Part shown: positions 15,295 through 25,523 of the stretch, piece after piece | Numbering within the stretch: position 1 is the first letter of the stretch | Layout of the letters: each line of letters starts with the position of its first letter | Source of the DNA: Winogradskyella wandonensis | GTDB lineage: Bacteria > Bacteroidota > Bacteroidia > Flavobacteriales > Flavobacteriaceae | Assembly (NCBI RefSeq): GCF_004346845.1 | Contig: NZ_SMGI01000002.1 | Span: forward strand, 186,001-250,000 | Direction of reading: 5' to 3' | DNA: 64,000 bases | Translations under genes and position numbers: made by a program | The notes under the pieces: model-generated | The model's database searches: none | Told to the model about the DNA's origin: nothing | What the model saw: the letters and a program-made list of their open reading frames with translations, nothing else

Positions 15295-16687
15295 CCTCTA
15301 ATGCTTTTTTAATTGTTTTTACCTCTTCTCCTATATCACCTGCACCGATAGTTAGTATTATCCTCGCCGAAGTTTCTTTTATTGCCTCTACTAAACTATC
15401 TTTTGCAACTAATTTTTTTCTTGGATTACTAATTTTATCTAATAACCATCCAGAACTTACACCTGATATTGGCAGTTCTCTAGCTGGATAAATATCTAGG
15501 AGCAAAACCTCGTCGAATTGTCCTAATGCCATAGCAAACTCGTCTGCAAAATCTTTAGTTCTTGAAAATAAATGTGGTTGAAATATTGCCAAGACTTTAT
15601 CGTCTGGATACATCTCCCTTATTGCTTGATGTACAGCATTTATTTCTTGCGGATGATGCGCATAATCATCTATAAAAACTAAATTTTCGGTTTTAATTTG
15701 ATAGGTGAATCTTCGTTTAACACCCATGTATGTTGCTAAAGCCTTGGCAAGCTGCGGCTGAGGGATGCCATATTCTACAGACATTGCCAAGGCGATTAAT
15801 GCATTAGACAAGTTATGTCTACCTGGTAGGTTAAATTTGAAATCTTTAAAAATAGTTTTAGGCGTTTTTACATCAAAAACATAACTCCCATCTTCTATTC
15901 TAATATTTTGTGCGGTATAGTCTGAATTATCTTCTATACCGTAAGTAATACCGCTAATTGGTAAGCCTTTCTTAACAAACAACTTGCCCTTTGGCTTAAT
16001 TTTTTTTGTGAAGTCCTTGAAGGATTTAGTTAATTCTGAAGCATCGCCATAGATATCCAAATGGTCTGCATCCATAGACGTAATACATGCATAATCTGGT
16101 GACAAGGTTAAGAACGAACGATCAAACTCATCTGCTTCTACCACTGTAACTTCAGTACCATTTAAAATTAAATTTGAATTGTAATTCTCACTTATTCCAC
16201 CTAAAAAAGCAGTCATATTTACGTTGCATTCGTTAAGCAAATGTCCTAAAATGCTTGTTGTGGTTGTTTTACCGTGCGTCCCTGCTACTGCAAAACAAAA
16301 CGTTTTTTTTGTAATTTCACCGAGAACTTCTGAACGCTTTTTAACCTCGAAATCATTCGATTTGAAAAAGTTTAATTCCGAATGCGAATTTGGTATTGCT
16401 GGCGTGTAAACCACCAATGTTTCTGAACGGTTTTTAAATTGCTCCGGAATTAAATCAAAATCATCTTCAAAATGAATGGCAACGCCTAAATCTTCTAAAG
16501 CTCGCGTAATATCTGATGGTGTTTTGTCGTACCCAGCCACTTGGTTTCCGTTTGCCACAAAATAGCGCGCCAGAGCACTCATGCCGATACCGCCAATGCC
16601 TATAAAGTAAACATTAGCCTTTCCTAAATCCTTTCCAAAGGAAAGGACTTGCTCACTGTTGTCAATATTTTTATTCTCCTTACTCAC
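15284..16687 (-). CDS. murC: UDP-N-acetylmuramate--L-alanine ligase
   Basis: This cytoplasmic Mur ligase joins L-alanine to UDP-MurNAc at the first step of the peptide stem. Its 467 residues hold an N-terminal Rossmann domain (FIGIGGIGMSALA), the ATP loop GTHGKTTTT at 136-144, the central VVEADEFDRSF and a C-terminal domain with DDYAHHPQEI. The start is GTG at 16687, five bases after the murG stop, and no ATG is suitably placed. It lies between murG and ftsQ and is probably translated by reinitiation. Confidence 0.96.
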   Translation of the reverse strand: MSKENKNIDNSEQVLSFGKDLGKANVYFIGIGGIGMSALARYFVANGNQVAGYDKTPSDITRALEDLGVAIHFEDDFDLIPEQFKNRSETLVVYTPAIPNSHSELNFFKSNDFEVKKRSEVLGEITKKTFCFAVAGTHGKTTTTSILGHLLNECNVNMTAFLGGISENYNSNLILNGTEVTVVEADEFDRSFLTLSPDYACITSMDADHLDIYGDASELTKSFKDFTKKIKPKGKLFVKKGLPISGITYGIEDNSDYTAQNIRIEDGSYVFDVKTPKTIFKDFKFNLPGRHNLSNALIALAMSVEYGIPQPQLAKALATYMGVKRRFTYQIKTENLVFIDDYAHHPQEINAVHQAIREMYPDDKVLAIFQPHLFSRTKDFADEFAMALGQFDEVLLLDIYPARELPISGVSSGWLLDKISNPRKKLVAKDSLVEAIKETSARIILTIGAGDIGEEVKTIKKALEVAS

Positions 16688-16692
16688 TATAA

Positions 16693-17832
16693 CTAATTAG
16701 TTTCTTCCCTTTGGGAAGACGGAAGATGGGCTTCTAAAAGCTTTTCTACTTCGTTTGCAATATCTTTTGTTGCATTAATTAATGCTAGTTTTTTAATATT
16801 CTTTCCTAATTGATTTCTATTTTCTTCAGAATCTATTAGTTGATGAAAAGTATCTTCAAAATTGGTGTCGAGCAGAGACTCTTTTAACAAAACTGCTGCA
16901 TTTTTATCTACAATCGCTTGCGCATTTTTGGTTTGGTGGTCCTCCGCAACATTGGGAGACGGTATAAAAATTACCGGTTTACCAACAACACATAATTCTG
17001 AAACTGAGCTTGCTCCAGCTCTAGAGATTATAATATTTGCCGCAGCATATGCTAAATCCATTTGATTTAAAAAGGCGTGTACCTGAACGTTTTCTTGGTT
17101 ATTGAATTTGCGATATTTATCGATATATAGCTTTCCGCACTGCCAAATAAGTTGAACGTTGTGGTTTTTAAGGAATTTTAGTTTAGACTCAATAAGTTCG
17201 TTAATACGTCTCGCTCCTAAACTTCCTCCTAAAACCAAGAGTGTGAGTTTATTTTCATCTAATTGAAACTCTTTTTCTGCAATTTCAGTTTTACCATTTA
17301 TCTCCATCAATTCTTTACGAATCGGATTTCCAGTTAAAACAATTTTATCTTTCGGAAAAAATCGCTCTAAACCTTCGTAGGCTACACAGATACAATTTGC
17401 CTTTTTACTTAAAAGCTTATTTGTGATTCCTGGATAAGAATTTTGTTCTTGTATCAATGTCGGAATGCCTTTTGAATTTGCCATCTGTAACAATGGACCA
17501 CTTGCGAAACCTCCTGTTCCTATGACCACATCTGGTTTAAATTGTCTTATGATTTGTCTCGATTTAAACAAACTAGATATTAACTTAATCGGAAACATTA
17601 AGTTCTTCAATGTCAGCTTTCGCTGAATACCAGAAATCCAAAGTCCCTTAATCTTATAACCTGCTTGAGGCACTTTTTCCATTTCCATGCGGTCTTTTGC
17701 CCCAACGAATAAAAACTCTGCGTTGGGATAACGCGATTTTAATTCGTTAGCAATAGCGATTGCAGGATAGATATGTCCGCCTGTTCCACCGCCTGATAAT
17801 ATGAACTTATATTTTGATTTTCTCTCTTTCAT
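16693..17832 (-). CDS. murG: UDP-GlcNAc--undecaprenyl-pyrophosphoryl-MurNAc-pentapeptide GlcNAc transferase
   Basis: This 379-residue GT-B glycosyltransferase converts lipid I to lipid II at the inner face of the membrane. The N-terminal glycine loop [14 protein letters not shown] and the C-terminal donor-binding segment [12 protein letters not shown] are intact. The last 15 residues (from [10 protein letters not shown]) are encoded by a copy of a repeat that also occurs outside genes at 7401-7430, so this tail probably came from repeat insertion and is not part of the enzyme fold. A hairpin of the TCGA...CTC family lies 6 bases before the start codon. Confidence 0.96.
   Translation of the reverse strand: MKERKSKYKFILSGGGTGGHIYPAIAIANELKSRYPNAEFLFVGAKDRMEMEKVPQAGYKIKGLWISGIQRKLTLKNLMFPIKLISSLFKSRQIIRQFKPDVVIGTGGFASGPLLQMANSKGIPTLIQEQNSYPGITNKLLSKKANCICVAYEGLERFFPKDKIVLTGNPIRKELMEINGKTEIAEKEFQLDENKLTLLVLGGSLGARRINELIESKLKFLKNHNVQLIWQCGKLYIDKYRKFNNQENVQVHAFLNQMDLAYAAANIIISRAGASSVSELCVVGKPVIFIPSPNVAEDHQTKNAQAIVDKNAAVLLKESLLDTNFEDTFHQLIDSEENRNQLGKNIKKLALINATKDIANEVEKLLEAHLPSSQREETN
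16711..16740. repeat. Dispersed repeat, copy forming the murG 3' end
   Basis: Reverse complement of 7401-7430 with one mismatch over 29 bases. The nearby CTTCCCTTTGGGAAG is a palindrome. The repeat is read through in frame and encodes residues up to the MurG C-terminus. Confidence 0.7.
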
Positions 17833-17838
17833 TATTGA

Positions 17839-17858
17839 CCTCTCGACTGCGCTCGAGG
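17839..17858. repeat. Conserved-loop hairpin, TCGA...CTC family (copy 3, before murG)
   Basis: CCTC/GAGG stem around TCGACTGCGCTC, within the 36-base ftsW-murG gap and 6 bases upstream of the murG start codon. Confidence 0.6.
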
Positions 17859-17868
17859 AAACATTCTC

Positions 17869-19068
17869 TTATATAGTTTCTGACAAAATATCGAGAGGGT
17901 TGTCTTCCCTAATTTCGTCTTCTTTTGCTTTTATTTCTTCGCGCTTTGCACTGACACTTAATATAATACCAATAGCCATACAAGTCATCCAAATTGATGT
18001 TCCACCACTACTAATTAGTGGTAAAGTTTGTCCCGTGACAGGAAATAATTCTACAGCTACAGCCATATTAATTAATGCTTGAAATACAATAGGTAAACCA
18101 ACGCCCAGTACAAGAAGTTTCCCGAAGATGGTATCTGATTTTTGTGATACAATAACTATCCTAAATAATAACCAAGAATACATTACCAATAAAAATAGCC
18201 CGCCAAACAAGCCGTACTCTTCGACTATAATCGCAAAAATAAAATCCGAAGACGACTGCGGTAAAATATTTTTTTGTTTGCTTTTTCCCGGACCTAAACC
18301 GTTAATTCCGCCAGATGCGATAGCTATTTTCGCATTTTCGATTTGATAATCTTCTTCGGTATCTTCACCATTTGCAAAGTTTTCAATACGACTAATCCAT
18401 GTATCAACACGATTAGGCATAACATCTGGAAACGATTTTGCAACAAGCACAAAAAATACTAGAGCCATAATTCCAGAGCCAATAATTACTAGCAAATAGC
18501 GAATAGGATAACCACCTAAGAATGTCAATAAAACAACCATAGAGAATATAATTGCTGTTGTCGAGAAATTTGCAGGCAATATTAACATCAGCACTATAAA
18601 AACGGGTATCCATAAAGGCAGAATTGTCTCTTTAAATGTTATTCTTTTATCCTTTATTTTGGACAGATATCTTGCAACGTAAACCATTAAAACAACCGAC
18701 GCTAGATTAGACGTCTGAAAAGACATATTAATAAATGGAATTTTTATCCATCTGCTTGCATTAGCGCCATCGATGGTTGTTCCTTGAAGTACAGTGACAA
18801 CTAGCAAAACAATAACCACAGGTATCATTACCATTGAAAGCCCCCTAAAATACCTGTAAGGAATTTTATGTACAGCGTACATAATGGTAAAGCCTAAAAA
18901 CAAATGCATGAAATGTTTTAATAAATAAGAAAATGTATTCCCTGAACCGCCAGTATATGCCAAATTACTAGCTGCCGAGTAAACAGGTAAAAATGAGAAA
19001 ATAGCCAATAAAGTTGCTATTGCCCAAATAAGCCTATCTCCTTTTATATTTCTAAAAACACCTTGCAT
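17869..19068 (-). CDS. ftsW: Lipid II polymerase FtsW (SEDS family)
   Basis: This 399-residue polytopic membrane protein of the SEDS family polymerises septal glycan from lipid II together with the FtsI transpeptidase. About ten hydrophobic segments are visible. The conserved PVTGQTLPLISSGGTS stretch near the C-terminus is the SEDS hallmark. The family's usual extracytoplasmic loop is also present (from about residue 195, with FPDVMPNRVDTW and the AKIAIASGGINGLGPGKSKQKNILPQSSSDFIF region). It sits between murD and murG, as in other dcw clusters. Two facing repeat hairpins occupy the gap upstream. Confidence 0.95.
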   Translation of the reverse strand: MQGVFRNIKGDRLIWAIATLLAIFSFLPVYSAASNLAYTGGSGNTFSYLLKHFMHLFLGFTIMYAVHKIPYRYFRGLSMVMIPVVIVLLVVTVLQGTTIDGANASRWIKIPFINMSFQTSNLASVVLMVYVARYLSKIKDKRITFKETILPLWIPVFIVLMLILPANFSTTAIIFSMVVLLTFLGGYPIRYLLVIIGSGIMALVFFVLVAKSFPDVMPNRVDTWISRIENFANGEDTEEDYQIENAKIAIASGGINGLGPGKSKQKNILPQSSSDFIFAIIVEEYGLFGGLFLLVMYSWLLFRIVIVSQKSDTIFGKLLVLGVGLPIVFQALINMAVAVELFPVTGQTLPLISSGGTSIWMTCMAIGIILSVSAKREEIKAKEDEIREDNPLDILSETI

Positions 19069-19081
19069 TTTAATAGTTTAT

Positions 19082-19106
19082 GATGACTGAGCCTCTCGAA
19101 GACATC
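19082..19106. repeat. Conserved-loop hairpin, TCGA...CTC family (copy 4, reversed, before ftsW)
   Basis: GATGACT/AGACATC pairs at 6 of 7 positions around GAGCCTCTCGA, ending 13 bases upstream of the ftsW start. It faces copy 5 in the same gap. Confidence 0.55.
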
Positions 19107-19123
19107 CATAAAAGTTCTTTTTT

Positions 19124-19146
19124 GTGGTTTCGAGAACCTCAACCAC
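19124..19146. repeat. Conserved-loop hairpin, TCGA...CTC family (copy 5)
   Basis: Perfect GTGGTT/AACCAC stem with the 11-base loop TCGAGAACCTC. The loop differs by one base from that at 34772-34782, whereas the stems differ and remain fully paired. Confidence 0.7.
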
Positions 19147-19151
19147 CATAA

Positions 19152-20483
19152 TTATAATTTTCTTACTGCTTCTTTAAATTGGCGACCTCTGTCTTCGTAA
19201 TTTTCAAACAAATCAAAACTTGCACATGCCGGAGACAGCAACACATTATCACCCGCGCTTGCAATTTTGTAAGCAATTTTTACAGCTTCACTCATAAACT
19301 GAGTTTCGATAATGACGTCCACCATGTTCCCAAAAGTTTCCATGAGTTTGGCATTATCTACGCCTAGGCAAATGATTGCTTTTACCTTTTCGTTTACAAA
19401 AGGAAATAATTCTTTGTAGTCGTTTCCTTTATCCTCACCACCAACAATCCAAATTGTAGGGGCTTGCATACTCTCTAAGGCAAAATAAGTTGCGTTGACG
19501 TTTGTTGCTTTAGAGTCGTTGATGTATTGAACTTTATTAATTCTAAGCACATTTTCTAGTCTGTGCTCAACGCCCTGAAAGTTTTCTAAACTCTCTCTAA
19601 TTGTTTGCTTCCTAATCTTAAGCAAGTGAGCGGCTGTCGATGCAGCCATGGCATTTTTAACGTTGTGTTTTCCGTCTAATGCTAGTTTTTTAATTGGCAT
19701 AGTTATTTGATTATTATCAATAGTTATTATTATATTTTTATCCTTTATAAATGCACCATTTTCAAAATTTTTCGTTAATGAAAATGGTAACTTTTGAGAT
19801 TTTATAGGATTAGATTTCATCCAACTTTCTATCACTGGGTCATCCGCATCGTAAATGAAAAAATCGTCTTCAGTCTGGTTTTCTATAATTCTGAATTTTG
19901 AAGCGATATAGTTTTCGAACTTGTAATCGTAGCGATCTAGATGATCCGGAGTGATGTTCGTTAGAATAGCAATTTTGGGTTTAAAATCTTTAATATCATC
20001 TAATTGAAAACTACTAACCTCAAGCACGTAATTTTCATAATCCTCTTCCAAGATTTGCTTTGCAAAACTATCACCTATATTACCTGCTAAACCGATGTTT
20101 AATTCTTGCTTTAGTATATGATGCGTCAAACTCGCTGTTGTTGTTTTACCATTACTTCCAGTTATTGCTACCAAAGTTGCATTTGTATAATTTGAAGCAA
20201 ATTCAATCTCCGAAACTATAGGTATATCTGCTTCTCTAATCTGTTTTACCAAATTCACTTTATCTGGAATCCCTGGGCTTTTCATTACGATATCAGCATT
20301 CAGAATTTTATGTTCGGAATGTTGTTTTTCTTCCCATTCAATCTCATTATGTAAAAGAACGTCCTTGTACTTCTTTTTTATTTCACCTTTATCCGAAACA
20401 AAGACCTCATAACCTTTTGCTTTTCCTAATAGCGCTGTACCAACACCACTTTCGCCTCCTCCAAGAATTACAAGCCTTTTCAT
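19152..20483 (-). CDS. murD: UDP-N-acetylmuramoyl-L-alanine--D-glutamate ligase
   Basis: This 443-residue Mur ligase adds D-glutamate to UDP-MurNAc-L-Ala. It has the N-terminal UDP-binding strand RLVILGGGESGVG, the ATP loop GSNGKTTT at 109-116, the central NITPDHLDRY and the C-terminal INDSKATN motif typical of MurD. It follows mraY with no intervening base (mraY stop at 20484), so the two are probably coupled. The ftsW gene follows after an 83-base gap carrying two repeat hairpins, the widest spacing inside this cluster. Confidence 0.96.
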   Translation of the reverse strand: MKRLVILGGGESGVGTALLGKAKGYEVFVSDKGEIKKKYKDVLLHNEIEWEEKQHSEHKILNADIVMKSPGIPDKVNLVKQIREADIPIVSEIEFASNYTNATLVAITGSNGKTTTASLTHHILKQELNIGLAGNIGDSFAKQILEEDYENYVLEVSSFQLDDIKDFKPKIAILTNITPDHLDRYDYKFENYIASKFRIIENQTEDDFFIYDADDPVIESWMKSNPIKSQKLPFSLTKNFENGAFIKDKNIIITIDNNQITMPIKKLALDGKHNVKNAMAASTAAHLLKIRKQTIRESLENFQGVEHRLENVLRINKVQYINDSKATNVNATYFALESMQAPTIWIVGGEDKGNDYKELFPFVNEKVKAIICLGVDNAKLMETFGNMVDVIIETQFMSEAVKIAYKIASAGDNVLLSPACASFDLFENYEDRGRQFKEAVRKL

Positions 20484-21725
20484 TTATCTAATTTTCAATG
20501 TCACTATGGTAAGTATCGCCAGCAGTATTCCGATAATCCAGAATCTGGTAACAATTTTACTTTCGTGATATCCTGATTTTTGATAATGATGATGCAAAGG
20601 CGACATCTTAAAAATTCGCCTTCCTTCGCCATATTTTTTTCTTGTGTATTTGAAATAGCTTACCTGCATAACCACAGATAAATTCTCAGCTAAAAAGATG
20701 CCGCAAAGAATTGGTATTAACCATTCTTTACGAACAGCAATTGCAATCACAGCAATAATTCCTCCTATAGTTAAACTTCCTGTATCACCCATAAATACTT
20801 GAGCTGGATACGTGTTATACCATAAAAACCCGATTAGCGCTCCTACAAATGCCGCAATGTAGATAGTGATTTCCTCTACACGTGGTATGTACATAATGTT
20901 GAGATATTCTGAGAAAATAATATTACCTGAGACCCATGCAAATATGCCTAACGTGAGTACAATTATGGCTGATGTGCCGGCAGCTAAACCATCAATACCA
21001 TCTGTAAGATTTGCGCCGTTAGAAACTGCTGTGATAATAAATATAGCTGCTAATATGAAGATAATCCATGCGTATTTTTCAAGACTTGGACTTATCCAAG
21101 TCACTAAATCGGCATAATCGAATTCATTATTCTTTACAAAAGGAATTGTGGTTTTGGTTGATTTTTCTTCGGCTTCAAATAGTTTAGAAGGTTCGATATC
21201 AGGATTTTCTGCCAATAAGACTTTTTGTTGTTCAATCGGTAACTTCTCTTTCATCGTTACATCTTGATGAAAGTAAAGTGTCGCCCCTATGATAATGCCT
21301 AAACCAACTTGACCTAAAACTTTGAATTTCCCTTTTAAACCATCTTTATCATTCTTGAATTTCTTGATATAGTCATCTATGAATCCTATAGCACCCATCC
21401 AAACCGTGGTGACTATCAATAATATAATATATATATTAGCCAACTTAGCTAACAGAAGTACGGGAATTAAAGTGGCGAGAATAATTATGATGCCACCCAT
21501 AGTTGGTGTACCCGCTTTTTCAGCTTGACCTTCGAGACCTAAATCTCTTATAGTTTCGCCCACTTGCTGACGCTGTAAATAGCGAATAATACGTTTACCG
21601 TATACAATTGAAATTAACAGAGAAAGAATCATCGCAATAGCAGCCCTAAACGTTAGAAACCCAAAGAGTGAAGCTCCAGGAAACTGAAACTGCTTTTCTA
21701 AATAATCGAATAGGTAGTATAACAT
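20484..21725 (-). CDS. mraY: Phospho-N-acetylmuramoyl-pentapeptide transferase
   Basis: This integral membrane enzyme transfers phospho-MurNAc-pentapeptide to undecaprenyl phosphate, making lipid I. Active-site motifs are present: [28 protein letters not shown] and the histidine-rich PLHHHYQ. At 413 residues it is about 50 longer than E. coli MraY. The extra length is an insert of roughly residues 150-215 (from [11 protein letters not shown] to DLVTWISP) between membrane helices, also known from other Bacteroidota and predicted to lie outside the catalytic face. It is flanked by murE (4-base gap) and murD. Confidence 0.96.
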   Translation of the reverse strand: MLYYLFDYLEKQFQFPGASLFGFLTFRAAIAMILSLLISIVYGKRIIRYLQRQQVGETIRDLGLEGQAEKAGTPTMGGIIIILATLIPVLLLAKLANIYIILLIVTTVWMGAIGFIDDYIKKFKNDKDGLKGKFKVLGQVGLGIIIGATLYFHQDVTMKEKLPIEQQKVLLAENPDIEPSKLFEAEEKSTKTTIPFVKNNEFDYADLVTWISPSLEKYAWIIFILAAIFIITAVSNGANLTDGIDGLAAGTSAIIVLTLGIFAWVSGNIIFSEYLNIMYIPRVEEITIYIAAFVGALIGFLWYNTYPAQVFMGDTGSLTIGGIIAVIAIAVRKEWLIPILCGIFLAENLSVVMQVSYFKYTRKKYGEGRRIFKMSPLHHHYQKSGYHESKIVTRFWIIGILLAILTIVTLKIR

Positions 21726-21729
21726 AGGT

Positions 21730-23193
21730 TTACTTTTGCAATTGTTTTAATAGTTGACTCACAATCTGGTAATCGTCAAAATCCGTACGCTCTCCATTGA
21801 TTTCTTGATAGGTCTCATGACCTTTACCTGCGATAAGAATAATATCATTAGGCTGCGCTAATTGACATGCTGTTTTTATCGCTTGTTTTCTATCTAAAAT
21901 TGAGAGTACCTTCTTAAAATTCTGAGGTTCTACACCATCTTCTATATCATTAATAATGGTCTGTGGGTCTTCTGTTCTAGGATTATCGCTAGTAAAAATG
22001 ACTTTTGTACTCAATGCTGAAGCGATATGCCCCATTTTTGGTCTTTTAGCTGCATCTCTATCACCGCCACAGCCAACAACAGTTATTAATTGTTCGTTTT
22101 TTGTTCTGATAGAATTGATGGTTTCAAGAACATTTTTTAAAGCATCTGGCGTGTGTGCGTAATCGACAATAGCCGTGATTTTTTCGTCTGACACAAAATA
22201 TTCAAAACGTCCGCTAACACTTTCTAATTCACTTATATACCTAAGGCTTTCTTCATTTTCTAGACCTAATAATTCTGAGGCTGCGTATATTGCTAAAAGA
22301 TTATAAGCGTTAAAATTGCCTATTAGTCTTGTCCAAACCTCATTGTCATTTAACTTTAAAAGCAAACCTCCGAACTGATTTTCTAAAATTTGCGCTTTGT
22401 AATCGGCATAAGTTTTAAGAGCGTAGGTGTATTTTTTTGCATTGGTATTTTGCATCATTACCAAGCCATTTTTATCGTCTGTATTTACTAGACAAAAGCC
22501 TGTTTTTGGTAAATCATCGAAAAACGCTTTTTTTACATCGCGATACTCTGCAAATGTGTTGTGATAGTCTAAATGGTCATGCGATAAGTTGGTGAAAATT
22601 CCGCCTGCAAAATGCAACCCTTGCGTCCTACACTGGTGTATACCGTGAGAACTCACTTCCATGAAGCAAAACTCCACACCTTGCTCGTTCATTAACTGTA
22701 AATACTTGTTTATAGTAAGCGAATCTGGAGTTGTATGTGTTGCTTTATATTCCACATTATCCACCATTATCTTTACAGTAGATAACAACCCAACCTTATA
22801 ACCTGCTTTTTTGAATAATTGGTAAAGCAAGGAACTAACAGTAGTCTTACCATTAGTCCCTGTTGTACCGACTAACTTCAAGTTTTCCGAAGGATTTTCG
22901 TAATAGTTTGCCGCCATAAAAGCTAGAGCTTCATTAGAATTCTCTACCTCTATATAGGTAACATTATCAACTAATTCTTCGGGTAAATTTTGACAAACCA
23001 CGGCAACCGCACCATCCTTAATTGACTTGGATATATAGTCATGTCCGTCTGACAGTGTTCCTACTAATGCCACAAAAACATCATTTGATTCAATTTTACG
23101 CGAATCGAATTCAATTTTATTAATAGTAATACTAGTACTACCCACAACAGCATTAATCTTAACCTTGTATAATATGTCTTTTAAAAGTTTCAC
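21730..23193 (-). CDS. murE: UDP-MurNAc-tripeptide synthetase, meso-diaminopimelate type
   Basis: This 487-residue Mur ligase adds the third amino acid to the peptidoglycan stem. It holds the ATP loop TGTNGKTT at 111-118 and, near residue 410, the DNPRTED sequence. The DNPR form of this motif is characteristic of meso-diaminopimelate-adding enzymes as opposed to lysine-adding ones, so the organism should have mDAP peptidoglycan. The start is GTG at 23193 and overlaps the ftsI stop in a GTGA arrangement, indicating translational coupling. Confidence 0.96.
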   Translation of the reverse strand: MKLLKDILYKVKINAVVGSTSITINKIEFDSRKIESNDVFVALVGTLSDGHDYISKSIKDGAVAVVCQNLPEELVDNVTYIEVENSNEALAFMAANYYENPSENLKLVGTTGTNGKTTVSSLLYQLFKKAGYKVGLLSTVKIMVDNVEYKATHTTPDSLTINKYLQLMNEQGVEFCFMEVSSHGIHQCRTQGLHFAGGIFTNLSHDHLDYHNTFAEYRDVKKAFFDDLPKTGFCLVNTDDKNGLVMMQNTNAKKYTYALKTYADYKAQILENQFGGLLLKLNDNEVWTRLIGNFNAYNLLAIYAASELLGLENEESLRYISELESVSGRFEYFVSDEKITAIVDYAHTPDALKNVLETINSIRTKNEQLITVVGCGGDRDAAKRPKMGHIASALSTKVIFTSDNPRTEDPQTIINDIEDGVEPQNFKKVLSILDRKQAIKTACQLAQPNDIILIAGKGHETYQEINGERTDFDDYQIVSQLLKQLQK

Positions 23194-25202
23194 GATGCGT
23201 CTAGTACGATAGTTTGATTAGGTTTAAGTTTTATATTTTTTGAAATAGATTGTGCTGTAACAACACCGCTTCCATTTAATTTCACCTTAACATCGACCTC
23301 CATATTCTCTAAAAAGGCTACGGCGTCCATGGCCGGCATACCTACCAAATCTGGCATTATGGTTTTATAGGTATTTGATACTGAGTTAAATTTTTCGAAA
23401 TCCTGAACAACCTTTGGGTTTTTAAACTCAACAGTCTGTATTTCTTCTACAAGAGGTGTGTCTGTATAAATTTTTTGAGCTATGCGCTTAAATACTGGAC
23501 CCGACACATCTGCACCATAAAAACCGACTTCTGTACTTGGTTTGTGAATTACTACAATACATGAATATTTAGGATTTTCGGCAGGAAAATAACCCGCAAA
23601 AGAGGACACATACTTTGGGTCTTTGCGCCACTCTTCGTAATTGGCATAATCTGTTCGAGCTGTGCCTGTTTTACCAGCCATAGAAAAGGTTTCGGAATAC
23701 AACTTCTTACCTGTACCACGAACAACAATGTTTTTTAGGATTTCTTTTATTTTAGAGAGCGTTTGGTTAGAGCATAGTTTATCTACCAATACTTCTTTTT
23801 CAAAAATCTCTATAGGTCTATCAAATTCTTTTACAGCTCTTAAAAATCTTGGTTTTATAAGCTGACCGTTGTTTGCAATGGCGTTGTAAAAAGCTAATGT
23901 CTGAAGCGGCGTTAATTGCATGTTATAACCATATGCCATAGAAGGTAATGCGTTTCTACTCCAAATTTTGTCTCCAGGTTTTGGTATAACTGGTTGACCC
24001 TCGCCAATAATTGCGACACCTAACTTCTGGTCCAGCTTCCAATCTCGTAGTCTTTTTAAGAATTTCTCTGGGGTTTTTGAATAATTGTCGTCTACGATTG
24101 TTGCCAATCCAATATTTGAAGACACTTCTAATGCCCGTGCTGCAGAAATTTTACCATGTCCTTCTCCTGAGTCGTTTATAGGACGCCCATAAAACATTTT
24201 TCGACCATTTTTGGTGTCGACCACAGTAGAAGTATCAATAACCTTATCTTCTAAAGCTGCCATCATTGCCATCACTTTAAAAGTTGACCCAGGCTCGTGA
24301 CTCTCGCCTACAGCGTAGTTAAGACGCTCGTAATATTTACCACTTTTACCTCTACCAAGGTTAGATATGGCTTTAATCTCTCCTGTTTTTACATCCATAA
24401 CCACCACGCAACCGTGGTCTGCTTCATATTTTTCTAGCTGCCCCAATAATGAATGATGTGCTATATCTTGGATATTAACATCGATGGTCGTATAAATATC
24501 ATAACCATCTTTTGCCTCAATTTCGTTGGCATCTCGTAACGGCTTCCACTCACCATTTCCGATTTTTTGTTTAAGCCTTTTTCCGTTTTCGCCTCTTAAA
24601 TAATCCTTCCCAAAAGCGCCATCAATTCCAACTCGTGTTGCATAATTGTTTTCGTCAATACGCTCGTAACCAATAGAGCGTTCTGCAATACCACCCATTG
24701 GATGCTCTCGTTTTGTGGTTTGATTATATACAAAGCCACCGCGAACAGCTCCTAATTTGAACAATGGAAAATTTCTTACTCTAATAAAATCTGAATAGGA
24801 AAGATTTCGCAATAACAACAAATACTGATTTTTTGTTTTCCGCGCTTTTTTAATTTTCTGTTCGAAACTGTTTGAAGATTTCCCAGTAAAAGCCGCCAAA
24901 GAATCGCAAAGTGGTTTTATGTACTTTTTGAAGTTTTTTTCTGAAGACGTCACAGCGTCTATGGCAATATCATATTTGGGAATAGACATAGCTAAAAGGC
25001 TACCATCGGCAGAGTAGATATTACCACGATTAGCAGGAATTTCGAATGCTTTGATGGTACGCTTTTGCGCCATAGCACGGTACTTGTCCCCATGAATAAA
25101 TTGTATCGAGCAAAGCTTAAAGACTACGGCCAAAGCAAAGACAAACATACAGCCTGCTACGAAGTACAATCTGTTTAATATGTTAGTTTCTGATGTTGCC
25201 AA
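23190..25202 (-). CDS. ftsI: Septal peptidoglycan transpeptidase FtsI (PBP3-like) with a PASTA domain
   Basis: This class B penicillin-binding protein of 670 residues has a membrane anchor at about 13-33 and an N-terminal dimerisation domain with the RGNIYSADGSLLA motif. The transpeptidase domain carries the three active-site motifs STFK (catalytic Ser306), SSN (361-363) and KTG (511-513). Residues about 613-669 (from KTIMPDLVGMPAMDAVAFL) form a PASTA domain, which is absent from E. coli FtsI but usual in Bacteroidota and Gram-positive SpoVD-type proteins. The start is TTG, three bases after the ftsL stop. It partners FtsW in septal wall synthesis. Confidence 0.95.
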   Translation of the reverse strand: MATSETNILNRLYFVAGCMFVFALAVVFKLCSIQFIHGDKYRAMAQKRTIKAFEIPANRGNIYSADGSLLAMSIPKYDIAIDAVTSSEKNFKKYIKPLCDSLAAFTGKSSNSFEQKIKKARKTKNQYLLLLRNLSYSDFIRVRNFPLFKLGAVRGGFVYNQTTKREHPMGGIAERSIGYERIDENNYATRVGIDGAFGKDYLRGENGKRLKQKIGNGEWKPLRDANEIEAKDGYDIYTTIDVNIQDIAHHSLLGQLEKYEADHGCVVVMDVKTGEIKAISNLGRGKSGKYYERLNYAVGESHEPGSTFKVMAMMAALEDKVIDTSTVVDTKNGRKMFYGRPINDSGEGHGKISAARALEVSSNIGLATIVDDNYSKTPEKFLKRLRDWKLDQKLGVAIIGEGQPVIPKPGDKIWSRNALPSMAYGYNMQLTPLQTLAFYNAIANNGQLIKPRFLRAVKEFDRPIEIFEKEVLVDKLCSNQTLSKIKEILKNIVVRGTGKKLYSETFSMAGKTGTARTDYANYEEWRKDPKYVSSFAGYFPAENPKYSCIVVIHKPSTEVGFYGADVSGPVFKRIAQKIYTDTPLVEEIQTVEFKNPKVVQDFEKFNSVSNTYKTIMPDLVGMPAMDAVAFLENMEVDVKVKLNGSGVVTAQSISKNIKLKPNQTIVLDAS

Positions 25203-25205
25203 AGC

Positions 25206-25523
25206 TTACTCTTGTCTTTTAATTCTGATTTTTTTCGGAGGAACTTCAGAAATTTCAAGTCCTTTTTCCGCTACCTTTTTTTCTATGGTAGATTCCATTT
25301 TTAATCGCATTAATTTGGAGCGACCATCCATAAATGCCGAACGCAATTCTTTTGCTTCGTTAGTTAATCGTGAAATTTCATAGACCTTTTTATCGGCACT
25401 ATGCGCGCTTGCAATCATGATTATGGCTAGCCCTGAAATAAAAAGAATGACCCGCCAATTTTTAAACGAATCATCACTGATTAGAAATGTACCTCTTAAT
25501 ATGCTGTAGATACTTTTTTTCAC
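25206..25523 (-). CDS. ftsL: FtsL-like divisome protein
   Basis: This 105-residue bitopic protein has one membrane helix at about 25-43 followed by a coiled-coil-like stretch (VYEISRLTNEAKELRSAFMDGRSKLMRLKMEST) and a basic tail. This topology and the position between rsmH and ftsI are what identify FtsL, whose sequence is poorly conserved. FtsL forms a complex with FtsB and FtsQ that activates FtsWI. The start is GTG at 25523, overlapping the rsmH stop by four bases. Confidence 0.85.
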   Translation of the reverse strand: MKKSIYSILRGTFLISDDSFKNWRVILFISGLAIIMIASAHSADKKVYEISRLTNEAKELRSAFMDGRSKLMRLKMESTIEKKVAEKGLEISEVPPKKIRIKRQE

